37,202 bases of DNA, taken from contig NZ_CABVIY010000011.1 of the NCBI RefSeq assembly GCF_902498195.1, positions 1 through 37,202 of the forward strand, read 5' to 3'. This document shows, piece by piece, positions 1-7,923 of the stretch. The position numbers and the translations under genes are program-made. The DNA comes from Pseudomonas fluorescens (GTDB lineage Bacteria; Pseudomonadota; Gammaproteobacteria; Pseudomonadales; Pseudomonadaceae). The stretch's first letter is position 1. Each line of letters starts with the position of its first letter. The notes beneath the pieces were generated by a model that was not told the DNA's origin, made no database searches, and was given only the letters and a program-made list of their open reading frames with translations.

Positions 1-127
1 GGGAGGGCTTTGGCCTGCCGCTGGCAGAAGCGATGCTGCATCGCTTGCCGGTGATCGTGACGGGGCAGGGCGGGCAGACGGATTTCTGCACCGAGCAGAC
101 CGCCTGGCTGATCGACTACCGTTACGA
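1..127. repeat. Terminal direct repeat, left copy (circular junction)
   Basis: These bases are identical to 37076-37202, the last 127 bases of the window. Overlapping ends of this kind are typical of an assembled circular molecule, and 127 is a common assembler k-mer length (inference). Joining the ends keeps one reading frame open across the junction, which supports true circularity. The unit length is then about 37,075 bp. Confidence 0.93.
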
Positions 128-1493
128 GCGGGCGCGCACGCACCTGCAAGCCAGCGCGTCGGTGTGGTTCGAGCCGAGCGCCGAACACCTGACCGAGCTC
201 CTGGGCGAGTTCTACCAGGCCTGGCATAAAGGCGAGCTGGACAAGCTGACCGCCGAGCGTGTCGAGGCGGCCGATGCGTTGATCCGCAGCCGCTTCACCT
301 GGGCACACGTGGCCCAGGCCAGCATCGAGGCCATTGCCGAGGCCAAGCGTCAGCCATTACTCAAGAAAGCACCGCGGCTGGGCAGCGTCACCACCTGGAA
401 CAGCGCCTGCGGCATTGCCACCTACAGCGCCAAACTGCTCGAGCCGGCCTTTGGCCTGGAGTGCCACGTTTTTGCCAACGATGACGCGGTGCTGACCAGC
501 GCCGACCAGGGCAAAATCGAGCGCTGCTGGAGCGCGGGCGACTTCGATCCGCTGGATCGCCTGAAAGCCGCCATCGAGCGCTCCGGCGTGGACACGCTGC
601 TGCTGCAGTTCAACTTCTCCTTCTTCGGGCTGCAGCCGTTCGCCTCGTTGCTGGACTGGGCGCATGGCCGCGGTATCCGTACGCTGGTGGTGTTCCACTC
701 CACGGCCGATGTCCAGCATGGCGACAAGCTCAAGTCGTTGTCCGACATGCGCGAATCGCTGGCCGGTTCAGAGCGCCTGCTGGTGCACAGTGTGGGTGAC
801 CTGAATCGCCTCAAAGGCTTTGGCCTGAGCAAGAACCTGCTGCTGTTCCCTCACGGGGTGATTGATACCCCGGCGCCGGCGCCAGGCCCGCGGCAGAACG
901 CCGCCAACCTGAAAGGCAAAACCATCATTGCCAGCTACGGCTTTCTCCTGCCCCACAAAGGCATGCCGGAACTGATCGAGGCCTTCGCGCTGTTGGCCAA
1001 GAACGATGCTTCCCTGCACCTACTGCTGGTCAATGCCGAATACCCGGTGCCCGCTTCGGCTGCGCTGGCCGAAACCTGCCGTCAGCGGATTCAGGCGCCG
1101 GATCTGGCGGGGCGCGTCACCTTGATCACTGATTACCTGCCGGACGAGGAGTCGCTGGCCTGGCTGGGAATGGCCGATGCCATCGTGTTCCCGTATCAGC
1201 ACACGCAGGAATCTTCGAGCGCTGCCGTTCGTTGGGGCCTGAGTACCGGTCGTCCGATTTTTTGCACCCCCTTGGCCATCTTCGAAGACGTCGCGGAGGC
1301 CGTGACCTTCCTCCCCGGCACTGATAGCCAATCCATGGCAGATGGCCTGCGCAAAAATCTTGACGCCGGCCCGCAGGCGCGGCAGGGCGATTGGATCCGC
1401 AACCACGGATGGTCCGCGGTTTCGGCCCGACTGCGTAACCTTTTAATCGCCCTCTCTGCCGAAAGTATTAAAACTTTAGTGGTCAGAAAGTAA
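1..1493 (+). CDS. Three-module GT4 glycosyltransferase, C-terminal part (continues from 35191..37202)
   Basis: This is the 3' part of a gene that starts at 35191 and crosses the circular junction. The whole protein would be 1,125 residues (3,378 bp with stop), and this part holds residues 630-1125. It opens with EGFGLPLAEAM, the E-x7-E nucleotide-sugar-binding motif of GT-B family 4, which closes module 2. Module 3 (about residues 760-1125) begins near TWNSACGIATYS and has a second Rossmann half around KGKTIIASYGFLLPHKG. Its E-x7-E region reads QESSSAAVRWG, so the second glutamate is missing and module 3 may be divergent or non-catalytic. Fused GT4 domains are typical of enzymes that build repeat units of rhamnans, mannans and S-layer glycans. 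The predicted role is cytoplasmic polymerisation of the D-rhamnose-containing chain exported by Wzm/Wzt. The exact linkages cannot be read from sequence. Confidence 0.9.
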   Translation, partial: EGFGLPLAEAMLHRLPVIVTGQGGQTDFCTEQTAWLIDYRYERARTHLQASASVWFEPSAEHLTELLGEFYQAWHKGELDKLTAERVEAADALIRSRFTWAHVAQASIEAIAEAKRQPLLKKAPRLGSVTTWNSACGIATYSAKLLEPAFGLECHVFANDDAVLTSADQGKIERCWSAGDFDPLDRLKAAIERSGVDTLLLQFNFSFFGLQPFASLLDWAHGRGIRTLVVFHSTADVQHGDKLKSLSDMRESLAGSERLLVHSVGDLNRLKGFGLSKNLLLFPHGVIDTPAPAPGPRQNAANLKGKTIIASYGFLLPHKGMPELIEAFALLAKNDASLHLLLVNAEYPVPASAALAETCRQRIQAPDLAGRVTLITDYLPDEESLAWLGMADAIVFPYQHTQESSSAAVRWGLSTGRPIFCTPLAIFEDVAEAVTFLPGTDSQSMADGLRKNLDAGPQARQGDWIRNHGWSAVSARLRNLLIALSAESIKTLVVRK

Positions 1494-1558
1494 CCAAATA
1501 TTTTATTTTTTTTTCAGAAAGTTCCTACAGACAAGATGAAAAAGAAGGAGATCGGCTA

Positions 1559-1588
1559 TTGTTCCGCCGCTAATTTGGCATGTATGAT
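1559..1588 (+). promoter_or_regulatory. Candidate sigma-70 promoter for the DUF4214 gene
   Basis: TTGTTC (1559-1564) and TATGAT (1583-1588) are separated by 18 bp. Transcription from here would give a leader of roughly 190 nt before the ATG at 1789. The -35 match is weak. The AT-rich tract at 1497-1515 just upstream could act as an UP element. Confidence 0.35.
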
Positions 1589-1601
1589 CGCCCGGCAATT
1601 G

Positions 1602-1766
1602 CCAGTTATCACTCTGAAGGACTTAAAAAAAGTCCCGGAAAAATAACTGGTAAAGGGTCAGTGAAAGCTGATTTCCCATAAAGGGGGCCACGGCCTACCG
1701 GGACGTGGCAACAGGCTGGGGCCGACGGGCTCTCATCCGAACGGAAGCCTGGATGTCGATATCGAC
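1602..1766 (+). promoter_or_regulatory. Structured 5' leader of the DUF4214 surface-protein gene
   Basis: Several nested inverted repeats lie between the glycosyltransferase stop and the next start codon. CCAGTTAT (1602-1609) pairs with ATAACTGG (1643-1650) and encloses GGACTT/AAGTCC (1619-1624/1630-1635). GCCACG (1687-1692) pairs with CGTGGC (1704-1709). CAGGCT (1712-1717) pairs with AGCCTG (1746-1751) and has an inner CCG/CGG step. GTCGATATCGAC (1755-1766) is a perfect palindrome. It matches no riboswitch class I know. A stabilising or regulatory leader for an abundant mRNA is the simplest reading. Confidence 0.45.
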
Positions 1767-1788
1767 TCATATTGGAGATGAAAACGTA

Positions 1789-3561
1789 ATGGCTATTACT
1801 TCTGCACAGATTCAACAGTTGTATGTTGCTTACCTTGGCCGTGCCGCTGACAAAGCTGGCCTGGACTACTGGTCCAAGGAACTGAACGCAGACAAGGCTG
1901 TTCTGACTCTGGAAAACCTGCGCGCTAACTTCGTTAACGAGCAACCAGAATACGCAGCTATCTACGGCGGCCTGAACCGTCAAGATACCGTTGTTAAGAT
2001 CTACAACAACTTGTTCGGTCGTGCTCCTGATGCAGAAGGTCTGGCCTACTGGACTACCGGTGGCGGCGCTTCCGTCAACGCTGACCTGCTGCTGACTGCT
2101 TTCGTAAACGGCGCTGGCACTAAAGACTCGGCCGTACTGGCGAACAAAGTTCTGGTTTCCGAAGTTTACACCGCCACTGCTGGCGACAAGTTCCTGGCAG
2201 CCGATGCTAAAGCCATCATCGCTGGTGTAGATGATACCGGTACTTCTGTTGGCGCAGCTCTGGACAAACTGACTGACGGTTCCCTGAGCGGTATCGCCGT
2301 TCCTGCTGGCGTTGCTCAACTGAAAGCTCAAGAAGTAGCTACCGCTGCTGAAAAAGCATTCACCGACAGCAAAGTGACTGACCTGCTGGCTCTGAGCAAG
2401 CAACTGGCTGATCTGTCCAAAGCAAACGCTGAGATCGCTGACGTTGCTGCTTCGACCAACAAGACTTTCACCACTGTTGAAGGTGATCTGACTGCTGCTC
2501 TGACTGCTGCTCGTGGCGCTCTGAAGACCGACACCCTGACTGCCAAGGCTGTTGTTGATGCCAAAGCACTGACCGACGCTCGCACTGCATTCGTAACTGA
2601 TCCTGCCGAGAAAACCACTGCTCTCGACAAAATCAATGCTTACACTGCTGCTAAAGCTGCCGTTGCTGCCAACACTGCTGCCAACCCAGCTGACGCTAAA
2701 CAAGCAGCTGACACCCTGACTGCTTTCGCAGCCAACACTAACAACGCCGCTGTTTGGAACAAAGCTGCCATCGACTCCGGCCTGGCCGTTGACGACACCG
2801 CTGCTGCCGCTCTGACTGGCCAGCAAGTCTACGACGCGCTGAAAGGTGCTGATGCCACTACTGCAGCCAAAATCAACGCTGCTTTCGGTAGCATCACTGC
2901 CTACACCGCAGTAAAAACTTTGGCTACTAAAGATGCTGCCGCTGCTAAAGCTGCCGCTGACTTCACCAAGGCTGATACTGCTCTGGCTGCTGGCACTGGC
3001 CTGGCTTGGAAAACTGCATACAACACTGATGCAACTACCAAAGCTCAGCTGGAAGCTTCCAAAGCCCTGGACGCTCTGGATAACTCCTACAAAGCTATCG
3101 ACACAGCGCACACCGCTCTGGAAACCAGCAAAACTGATGCTGATACCGCAGTAGCTGGCAACACTACTCTGGTTAAAGCTGTAGCTGCAGCCGGTGTTAC
3201 CGACAAAGCTGACGTGTTCTACTTCGATCATAAAATCGCTACTGGCGACGATATCTCGATCAACTTTGAAGCCAAAGACTCCCTGTACCTGGGCAACGGC
3301 TACACTCTGAACAAGTCCGCTACCATCGACGCTACTGGCATCCACGGTGCCAACAACAGCGCTCTGGAAGTGTTCTTCTTCAAAGCTGCTGATGGTTCGA
3401 TCAAAGCTGTTGTCGAAACTGCTGCTGAAGGCAACACCACTGTTGTAGACAACACTCTGGTAGCAAACGCTACTGACAAAGTTGCTGTCATCACTTTGGC
3501 TGGCGTTACCGATGTTAACCAAGTTACCTTCGCTAACGGCATCATCAGCCACGTTGCTTAA
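1789..3561 (+). CDS. DUF4214-containing secreted surface protein, S-layer-like candidate
   Basis: The protein has 590 residues. I chose ATG 1789 because the conserved N-terminus MAITSAQIQQLYVAYLGRAA begins there, with GGAG about 11 nt upstream. Residues 1 to about 115 hold two DUF4214 units (LYVAYLGRAADKAGLDYW and IYNNLFGRAPDAEGLAYW). The middle, about 115-460, is an Ala/Thr/Lys-rich helical region. The last about 125 residues look beta-rich and end in IISHVA. There is no Sec signal peptide, cysteine is absent or nearly so, and no RTX repeat is seen. DUF4214 is common in type I-secreted surface proteins, so export by the 29.5-34.0 kb machinery is likely (inference). Codons are strongly biased to GCT, GTT, CTG, AAC and ACT, unlike the neighbouring genes, as in very highly expressed Pseudomonas proteins. 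The gene has its own leader and a strong terminator, so it is probably monocistronic. An S-layer or abundant matrix protein is inferred, not shown. Confidence 0.85.
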   Translation: MAITSAQIQQLYVAYLGRAADKAGLDYWSKELNADKAVLTLENLRANFVNEQPEYAAIYGGLNRQDTVVKIYNNLFGRAPDAEGLAYWTTGGGASVNADLLLTAFVNGAGTKDSAVLANKVLVSEVYTATAGDKFLAADAKAIIAGVDDTGTSVGAALDKLTDGSLSGIAVPAGVAQLKAQEVATAAEKAFTDSKVTDLLALSKQLADLSKANAEIADVAASTNKTFTTVEGDLTAALTAARGALKTDTLTAKAVVDAKALTDARTAFVTDPAEKTTALDKINAYTAAKAAVAANTAANPADAKQAADTLTAFAANTNNAAVWNKAAIDSGLAVDDTAAAALTGQQVYDALKGADATTAAKINAAFGSITAYTAVKTLATKDAAAAKAAADFTKADTALAAGTGLAWKTAYNTDATTKAQLEASKALDALDNSYKAIDTAHTALETSKTDADTAVAGNTTLVKAVAAAGVTDKADVFYFDHKIATGDDISINFEAKDSLYLGNGYTLNKSATIDATGIHGANNSALEVFFFKAADGSIKAVVETAAEGNTTVVDNTLVANATDKVAVITLAGVTDVNQVTFANGIISHVA

Positions 3562-3582
3562 TAAGCACTGTGATTGATTGCC

Positions 3583-3645
3583 CAACGGGCTTCGGCCCGT
3601 TGTTGGTTGTTTGAAAAAACCCGCCCCTTAAAAGGCGGGTTTTTT
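3583..3645 (+). terminator. Tandem intrinsic terminators after the DUF4214 gene
   Basis: The first hairpin is CAACGGGC-TTCG-GCCCGTTG (3583-3602), with a UUCG tetraloop. The second, AAAAAACCCGCC/GGCGGGTTTTTT (3614-3625/3634-3645), ends in a T tract and should also work on the other strand. Double termination fits a very actively transcribed gene. Confidence 0.9.
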
Positions 3646-3698
3646 TATGACCGGAGAGTGCGTATCCTCTGGCCCTTTCTTCTGTACCGGACTGCCTG

Positions 3699-4475
3699 AT
3701 GAACTGGAACCTGATTCTCAACTTCACTCGCCAGGATCTGATCGACAGGCATTCTGCTTCCATGCTCGGCGCGGCCTGGACCTTTATCCTGCCGCTGATC
3801 AACATCCTTATTTTCACCCTGGTGTTCTCCAGCATCATGGGCATGCGCCTGGGCGGGTTGGGCCAGGACCTGGGGCCTTGGGGCTATAGCGTCTACCTGG
3901 TCAGCGGCTTGCTGGCCTGGAACTGTTTTGCCGCCACGCTGACGCGTATTACCCAGGTTTTCCACGAAAAAGCCCACCTGATCGGCAAAGTCCGGATGTC
4001 GTTGTGGACGCTGCCTTTATATGTCGTGCTGAGCGAAACGGTGCACTACCTGATCGCCACCGGCTTCTTCATGATTTTCCTGGTCGCCATCGGCTTTAAC
4101 TTCACCTGGAGTTTGCTGTGGTGGATCCCGATTTTCCTGTGCCAGCAATTGCTGGCCTATGCGCTGGGCATCACCTGCGCGATCCTCTCGGTGTTCATGC
4201 GTGACATCAAGGAAGTGGTCGGCGTGGTTGTCCAGTTCTGGTTCTGGCTGACGCCGATTGTGTATGTCGCCAACATCCTGCCCGGCTTCATCCAGCACCT
4301 GGTGGCACTTAACCCGTTCTACCACCTGGTGCTCGCGTACCGCGCCGCGCTGATTACCGGGCAAATGCCCAACCTGTTTGCGATCGGCATGCTGACGCTG
4401 TTCTCGCTGGGCTTGCTGGCCGTTTCGATCTGGGTCGGCCGCCGCCTCGAGCGCGATATACGCGACTTCCTGTAA
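3699..4475 (+). CDS. wzm: ABC-2 type polysaccharide export permease (Wzm)
   Basis: This is a 258-residue integral membrane protein with six hydrophobic segments (for example AAWTFILPLINILIFTLVF and TLFSLGLLAVSIWV). It has the size and shape of the O-antigen/teichoic-acid ABC-2 permeases. It would form the membrane channel that moves the undecaprenyl-linked glycan to the periplasm, driven by Wzt. The NPFYHLVLAYR segment near the C-terminus is typical of this family. Unusually, its ATPase partner is about 6 kb away on the opposite strand (10525-11739), whereas wzm and wzt are normally adjacent. The gene follows the surface-protein terminator, and the MBOAT gene starts 72 bp downstream. Confidence 0.9.
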   Translation: MNWNLILNFTRQDLIDRHSASMLGAAWTFILPLINILIFTLVFSSIMGMRLGGLGQDLGPWGYSVYLVSGLLAWNCFAATLTRITQVFHEKAHLIGKVRMSLWTLPLYVVLSETVHYLIATGFFMIFLVAIGFNFTWSLLWWIPIFLCQQLLAYALGITCAILSVFMRDIKEVVGVVVQFWFWLTPIVYVANILPGFIQHLVALNPFYHLVLAYRAALITGQMPNLFAIGMLTLFSLGLLAVSIWVGRRLERDIRDFL

Positions 4476-4547
4476 CCGCAACGCCGTCGAAAACTGCAGC
4501 GGGCGCCTGGCCCGCTGTGCGTGCCAGCACTTCACCAAGTAGCCCTA

Positions 4548-5951
4548 ATGATCTTCAGTTCGTATGAATTCCTGCTGCTGTTTTTTCCGGCGGTTTACGG
4601 TCTGTTTCTGCTGTTGCGGCATTTGCGGCTCGAGCAGCCGGCATTGGCAATGCTGGTCATTTCCTCGCTGGTGTTTTATGGCATGTGGAGCTGGCGTTAC
4701 CTGGGGCTGCTGCTGGGGTTGATTGTCATCAACTACCTGTTGGGCCTGCAGCAGGTGAGAACCCGGCGCAAGTTCTGGCTGGTGGTGGCGGTGGTGTTCA
4801 ACCTGGCGGTGCTGGCGTACTTCAAGTACGCGGGGTTTTTCTTCTCTTTTCTGCCGTCTTCCGCCAGTTGGCACATCATTTTGCCGCTCGGCATTTCCTT
4901 TTTTACCTTCCAGAAAATCGCCTGGCACATGGACCTGTACCGCCGCCGCCTGCCGGACACGGGCACGGTGCTCGAGTACAGCTTCTTCGTGTGCTTTTTC
5001 CCGCAGCTGATCGCCGGCCCGATTGTCCACGCCCGGACGCTTTTTCCGCAGATAGCCGCGGGCTGGTTCAATCGGCCGCTGACCTGGCAGCTGGGTATTT
5101 CGCTGCTCACCGTGGGCCTGATGAAGAAGGTGCTGCTGGCGGATCCGCTGGCCCCCGGCGTCGCCGCGCTGTTCGATCAAGCCCAGGCAGGGGCCGCGTT
5201 GCCGGCGCCGAGTGTGCTGCTGGCCGGGTTGAGTTACGGCCTGCAACTGTATTTCGATTTCTCCGGCTATGCGGACATGGCCATTGGCTTGGGCCTGATG
5301 TTCGGCATCAAGCTGCCGGCGAACTTCCGCTCTCCCTATAAGAGCGCCTCGATCATCGAATTCTGGCGGCGCTGGCACATCACGTTGTCGCATTTCCTGC
5401 GTGACTACCTGTACATCACGCTGGGCGGCAATCGGCGTGGGCGCCTGATGGCCAACAGCAACTTGATGATCACCATGCTGTTGGGCGGCCTTTGGCATGG
5501 CGCGGGGTGGCAGTTTATTTTGTGGGGCGGCCTGCATGGCCTGTTGTTGGTCATCAACCATTATTGGCGGCACCTGAGCGGCTGGCGGCTGCCGCGCGTT
5601 GCCGCCGTGCCGTTGACCCTGTTGGTGGTGATGCTGGCCTGGATTCCGTTCCGGGCCGACTCACTCACCACCAGCCTGCACCTGTTCAAAGGGCTGGCCG
5701 ACTGGCGCTGGACCTGGGATTTCGAGCCTTTGGTGCTGCTGCGGGAAGTGGCCAGCATGCACATCGACAAGAGCTTGCCCTGGGTCTGTGTGGCGCTGCT
5801 GGCGGTGGTGCTGACCCTGCCGGGCAGCCGCCGCCTGTGCCTGATGCTGGGCGCCTTGGGCCGAGGCCTGCTGGTGACCGTCGGTTTGTTCATGGTGCTC
5901 AAGGCGCTGGCCGGGGCACCGGATCGCGCCTTCCTGTATTTCAACTTCTGA
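4548..5951 (+). CDS. MBOAT O-acyltransferase (AlgI family)
   Basis: This is a 467-residue polytopic membrane protein. I start it at ATG 4548 because MIFSSYEFLLLFF matches the usual AlgI N-terminus; the frame is open to a GTG at 4521. Family hallmarks are FDFSGYADMAIGLGLMFG, the block EFWRRWHITLSHFLRDYLYI, and GGLWHGAGWQF with the probable catalytic histidine near residue 317. AlgI-type proteins carry acetyl groups across the inner membrane to a periplasmic SGNH partner that O-acetylates polysaccharide. The next gene, 7 bp downstream, is such a partner. The likely substrate is the exported rhamnan, since no alginate genes are present. Confidence 0.92.
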   Translation: MIFSSYEFLLLFFPAVYGLFLLLRHLRLEQPALAMLVISSLVFYGMWSWRYLGLLLGLIVINYLLGLQQVRTRRKFWLVVAVVFNLAVLAYFKYAGFFFSFLPSSASWHIILPLGISFFTFQKIAWHMDLYRRRLPDTGTVLEYSFFVCFFPQLIAGPIVHARTLFPQIAAGWFNRPLTWQLGISLLTVGLMKKVLLADPLAPGVAALFDQAQAGAALPAPSVLLAGLSYGLQLYFDFSGYADMAIGLGLMFGIKLPANFRSPYKSASIIEFWRRWHITLSHFLRDYLYITLGGNRRGRLMANSNLMITMLLGGLWHGAGWQFILWGGLHGLLLVINHYWRHLSGWRLPRVAAVPLTLLVVMLAWIPFRADSLTTSLHLFKGLADWRWTWDFEPLVLLREVASMHIDKSLPWVCVALLAVVLTLPGSRRLCLMLGALGRGLLVTVGLFMVLKALAGAPDRAFLYFNF

Positions 5952-5958
5952 GGTGGCC

Positions 5959-6948
5959 ATGAAAACTGAGATGTCATCTCGTGGTTTTCTACGGGGCGCC
6001 TTGCTTGGCCTGGCGTTGATTGGCGGGCTGTGGCTGTTGATGCTGGCCGGGCAGCTCGGGCGCCCTGTGCCCAGTACGCATTGGGTCGAAAAGGCCTATG
6101 AGCACAAACTGACCCAGGCGAACGCCATCGAACAACCCAAGGTGCTGGTGGTGGCGGGCTCCGCGGCCATGTTCGGCGTGGATTCCACCGCCGTGGCCGA
6201 GGCTCTGGGCCGTCCGGTGGTCAACCTGGGCGTCAATGCCGGGATCCTGCCGCCCTACATCCAGAGTTACGCCCGCCAGGCGATCAAGCCCGGCGACTGG
6301 GTTGTGCTGCCAGTGGAATACCCGATGTTCCATGGTCGCTATTCGATCAACATGTCCTTTATCGATTACTGGTGGGGGCACCCGGGTTTTCGGCACCTGG
6401 ACGTGAACCTGGTGCAGCTGGCCCAGGTGTTCTGGCTGACCCCGGTGCTAAGGGCCGTCGATGGCTACCGGGGCTTGCCGCCGGGCTTCAAGGTCAGTGG
6501 TTTGTACGGCCCACAGAACCTCGACCTGCACGGCGATCAGGTCAACACCCAATCCAGCCAGCAGGAAGTGTGGATGCGTGAGTTGGTTGAGCGTTCCGGG
6601 GTTGAACGCTATGGCGCGCAAGCCCATGGCTGGAACGCCAACTGGGCCAGTTGGAAGGCCTTGGCCGATGAGGTGACGGCGGCCGGTGGCTGTGCCGTGT
6701 TCGTGCCGCCGCCGATGCTCGATCGAGCGGAATATCACCAGGGCAAAGAGCACCGTTACTACGCCGCCCTGGCGGAGCAGGCGCGTTCACACGGGCTGAA
6801 CTATGTCGGCTCGCCGCTGGATACGCTGTATCCGATGGACCGCTTCTTTGACACCAACTACCACCTCAACGCCGCCGCCCGAACCCTGTACACCCGTCAC
6901 CTGATCGAACTGGTCAAGCCAGAATTCGATCGGTGCAAGGCGCATTAG
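5959..6948 (+). CDS. Membrane-anchored SGNH/AlgJ-AlgX-like O-acetylation partner
   Basis: The protein has 329 residues. ATG 5959 is preferred because a TGAGG Shine-Dalgarno lies just upstream; a GTG at 5953 is in frame. Residues about 10-30 form one transmembrane anchor (LLGLALIGGLWLLMLAG). VVAGSAAMFGVDS resembles the nucleophile block of SGNH proteins (Gly-Ser). DTNYHLNAAA near the C-terminus supplies the Asp-x-x-His pair. The remainder should be periplasmic. Pairing with the MBOAT gene upstream indicates it receives acetyl groups and transfers them to polysaccharide. It ends 18 bp from the stop of the convergent rmd gene. Confidence 0.8.
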   Translation: MKTEMSSRGFLRGALLGLALIGGLWLLMLAGQLGRPVPSTHWVEKAYEHKLTQANAIEQPKVLVVAGSAAMFGVDSTAVAEALGRPVVNLGVNAGILPPYIQSYARQAIKPGDWVVLPVEYPMFHGRYSINMSFIDYWWGHPGFRHLDVNLVQLAQVFWLTPVLRAVDGYRGLPPGFKVSGLYGPQNLDLHGDQVNTQSSQQEVWMRELVERSGVERYGAQAHGWNANWASWKALADEVTAAGGCAVFVPPPMLDRAEYHQGKEHRYYAALAEQARSHGLNYVGSPLDTLYPMDRFFDTNYHLNAAARTLYTRHLIELVKPEFDRCKAH

Positions 6949-6966
6949 GGCAGGGCAAGCAAGGGC

Positions 6967-7923
6967 TCAATCGGTGTGTTTGACCTGTTCGCGCCAGTAG
7001 TCCAGCAATTGCTGCAGGGTCTGCTCCAGCGGGATGCTCGGTGTCCAGCCGGTGCATTGCATGAGGCGGGTGCTGTTGCCGAGGGCGACCGGAATGTCGG
7101 AAGGGCGCAGGCGTTCAGGGTCCAGTTCCACGGTGATGGTGGCGCTGCTCAACGACAGCATCAGGTCCAGCACCTGCAGGATCTGCAGCGAGCGGCCGCT
7201 GGCGATGTTCACGCAGCTCGGGTGACCCGGCTTGTCGGCCAGTTTCAGCAGCTCGATGTAGGCGCTGCAAACGTCCTGGACGTCGAGGAAATCCCGGGTG
7301 GCTTCCAGGTTGCCGACTTTTAGCACCGGTGCCTGCTGGCCGGCTTCGATCAGGGCGATCTGCCGGGCGAACGAAGCGCTGACGAAGTCAGGGCTCTGCT
7401 GGGCGCCGATGTGGTTGAACGGGCGGGCGATCACGCCCTTGATGCCCTGGCGGAAGTATTCGCGGAACGCGCTTTCGGCCGCTACCTTGCTGGCCGCATA
7501 AGGGTTGAGTGGCTCGCACGGCGTCAGCTCATCCAGCGCCAGGCCGGATTTGAACGCGGCGCCGTAGACTTCCGACGAGCTGGGGAACAGCACGAAGGCC
7601 TCCGGCGCTTGCAAGCGGATCGCTTCAAGCAGGTTCATGCTGCCCATGACGTTGGTCTGCCAGGTGCGCAGCGGTTCCTTGAAACTGGTGGGCACATGGG
7701 AGACGGCCGCGAGGTGCACCACGTGAGTGGGCTTGGCCCGGGCCACGGCCTGCTCCAATGCGTTCGCGTCGCGGATGTCGCACACCAGGTGTTCATCGGC
7801 GCCGTGGTCGGCCCGGGGTTCGCTGCTGCTCAGCGCGATCACCTGATAGCCCGCGTCCTGCAGGCGGCGCGTCAGTATCTTGCCAACGAAGCCGTTAGCG
7901 CCGGTGAGTAGTAGACGTGGCAT
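6967..7923 (-). CDS. rmd: GDP-4-dehydro-6-deoxy-D-mannose reductase (Rmd), extended SDR
   Basis: The protein has 318 residues. I chose ATG 7923 (MPRLLLTGANGFVG), preceded by TGGAG nine nt upstream; ATG 7938 is an alternative. GANGFVG is the NAD(P)-binding glycine motif and NPYAASKVAAE holds the catalytic Tyr-x3-Lys. In this family the enzyme reduces the 4-keto intermediate made by Gmd to GDP-D-rhamnose. A GDP-fucose synthase or another epimerase is possible, but the ManC/Gmd/Wzm/Wzt/WbpZ-like company points to D-rhamnose as in Pseudomonas A-band synthesis. It is the last gene of the leftward wzt operon and overlaps the upstream glycosyltransferase by 29 bp. Confidence 0.8.
   Translation of the reverse strand: MPRLLLTGANGFVGKILTRRLQDAGYQVIALSSSEPRADHGADEHLVCDIRDANALEQAVARAKPTHVVHLAAVSHVPTSFKEPLRTWQTNVMGSMNLLEAIRLQAPEAFVLFPSSSEVYGAAFKSGLALDELTPCEPLNPYAASKVAAESAFREYFRQGIKGVIARPFNHIGAQQSPDFVSASFARQIALIEAGQQAPVLKVGNLEATRDFLDVQDVCSAYIELLKLADKPGHPSCVNIASGRSLQILQVLDLMLSLSSATITVELDPERLRPSDIPVALGNSTRLMQCTGWTPSIPLEQTLQQLLDYWREQVKHTD

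Noticed and set aside
1687..1751. c-di-GMP or cobalamin riboswitch upstream of the DUF4214 gene
   Set aside because: The conserved core sequences of those classes are not present; only generic hairpins can be supported.
1609..3585. 658-codon open frame on the minus strand opposite the DUF4214 gene
   Set aside because: It arises from the strongly biased codon use of the real gene, giving a Ser/Val/Gln-rich product of no family, and it runs through the terminator hairpin.
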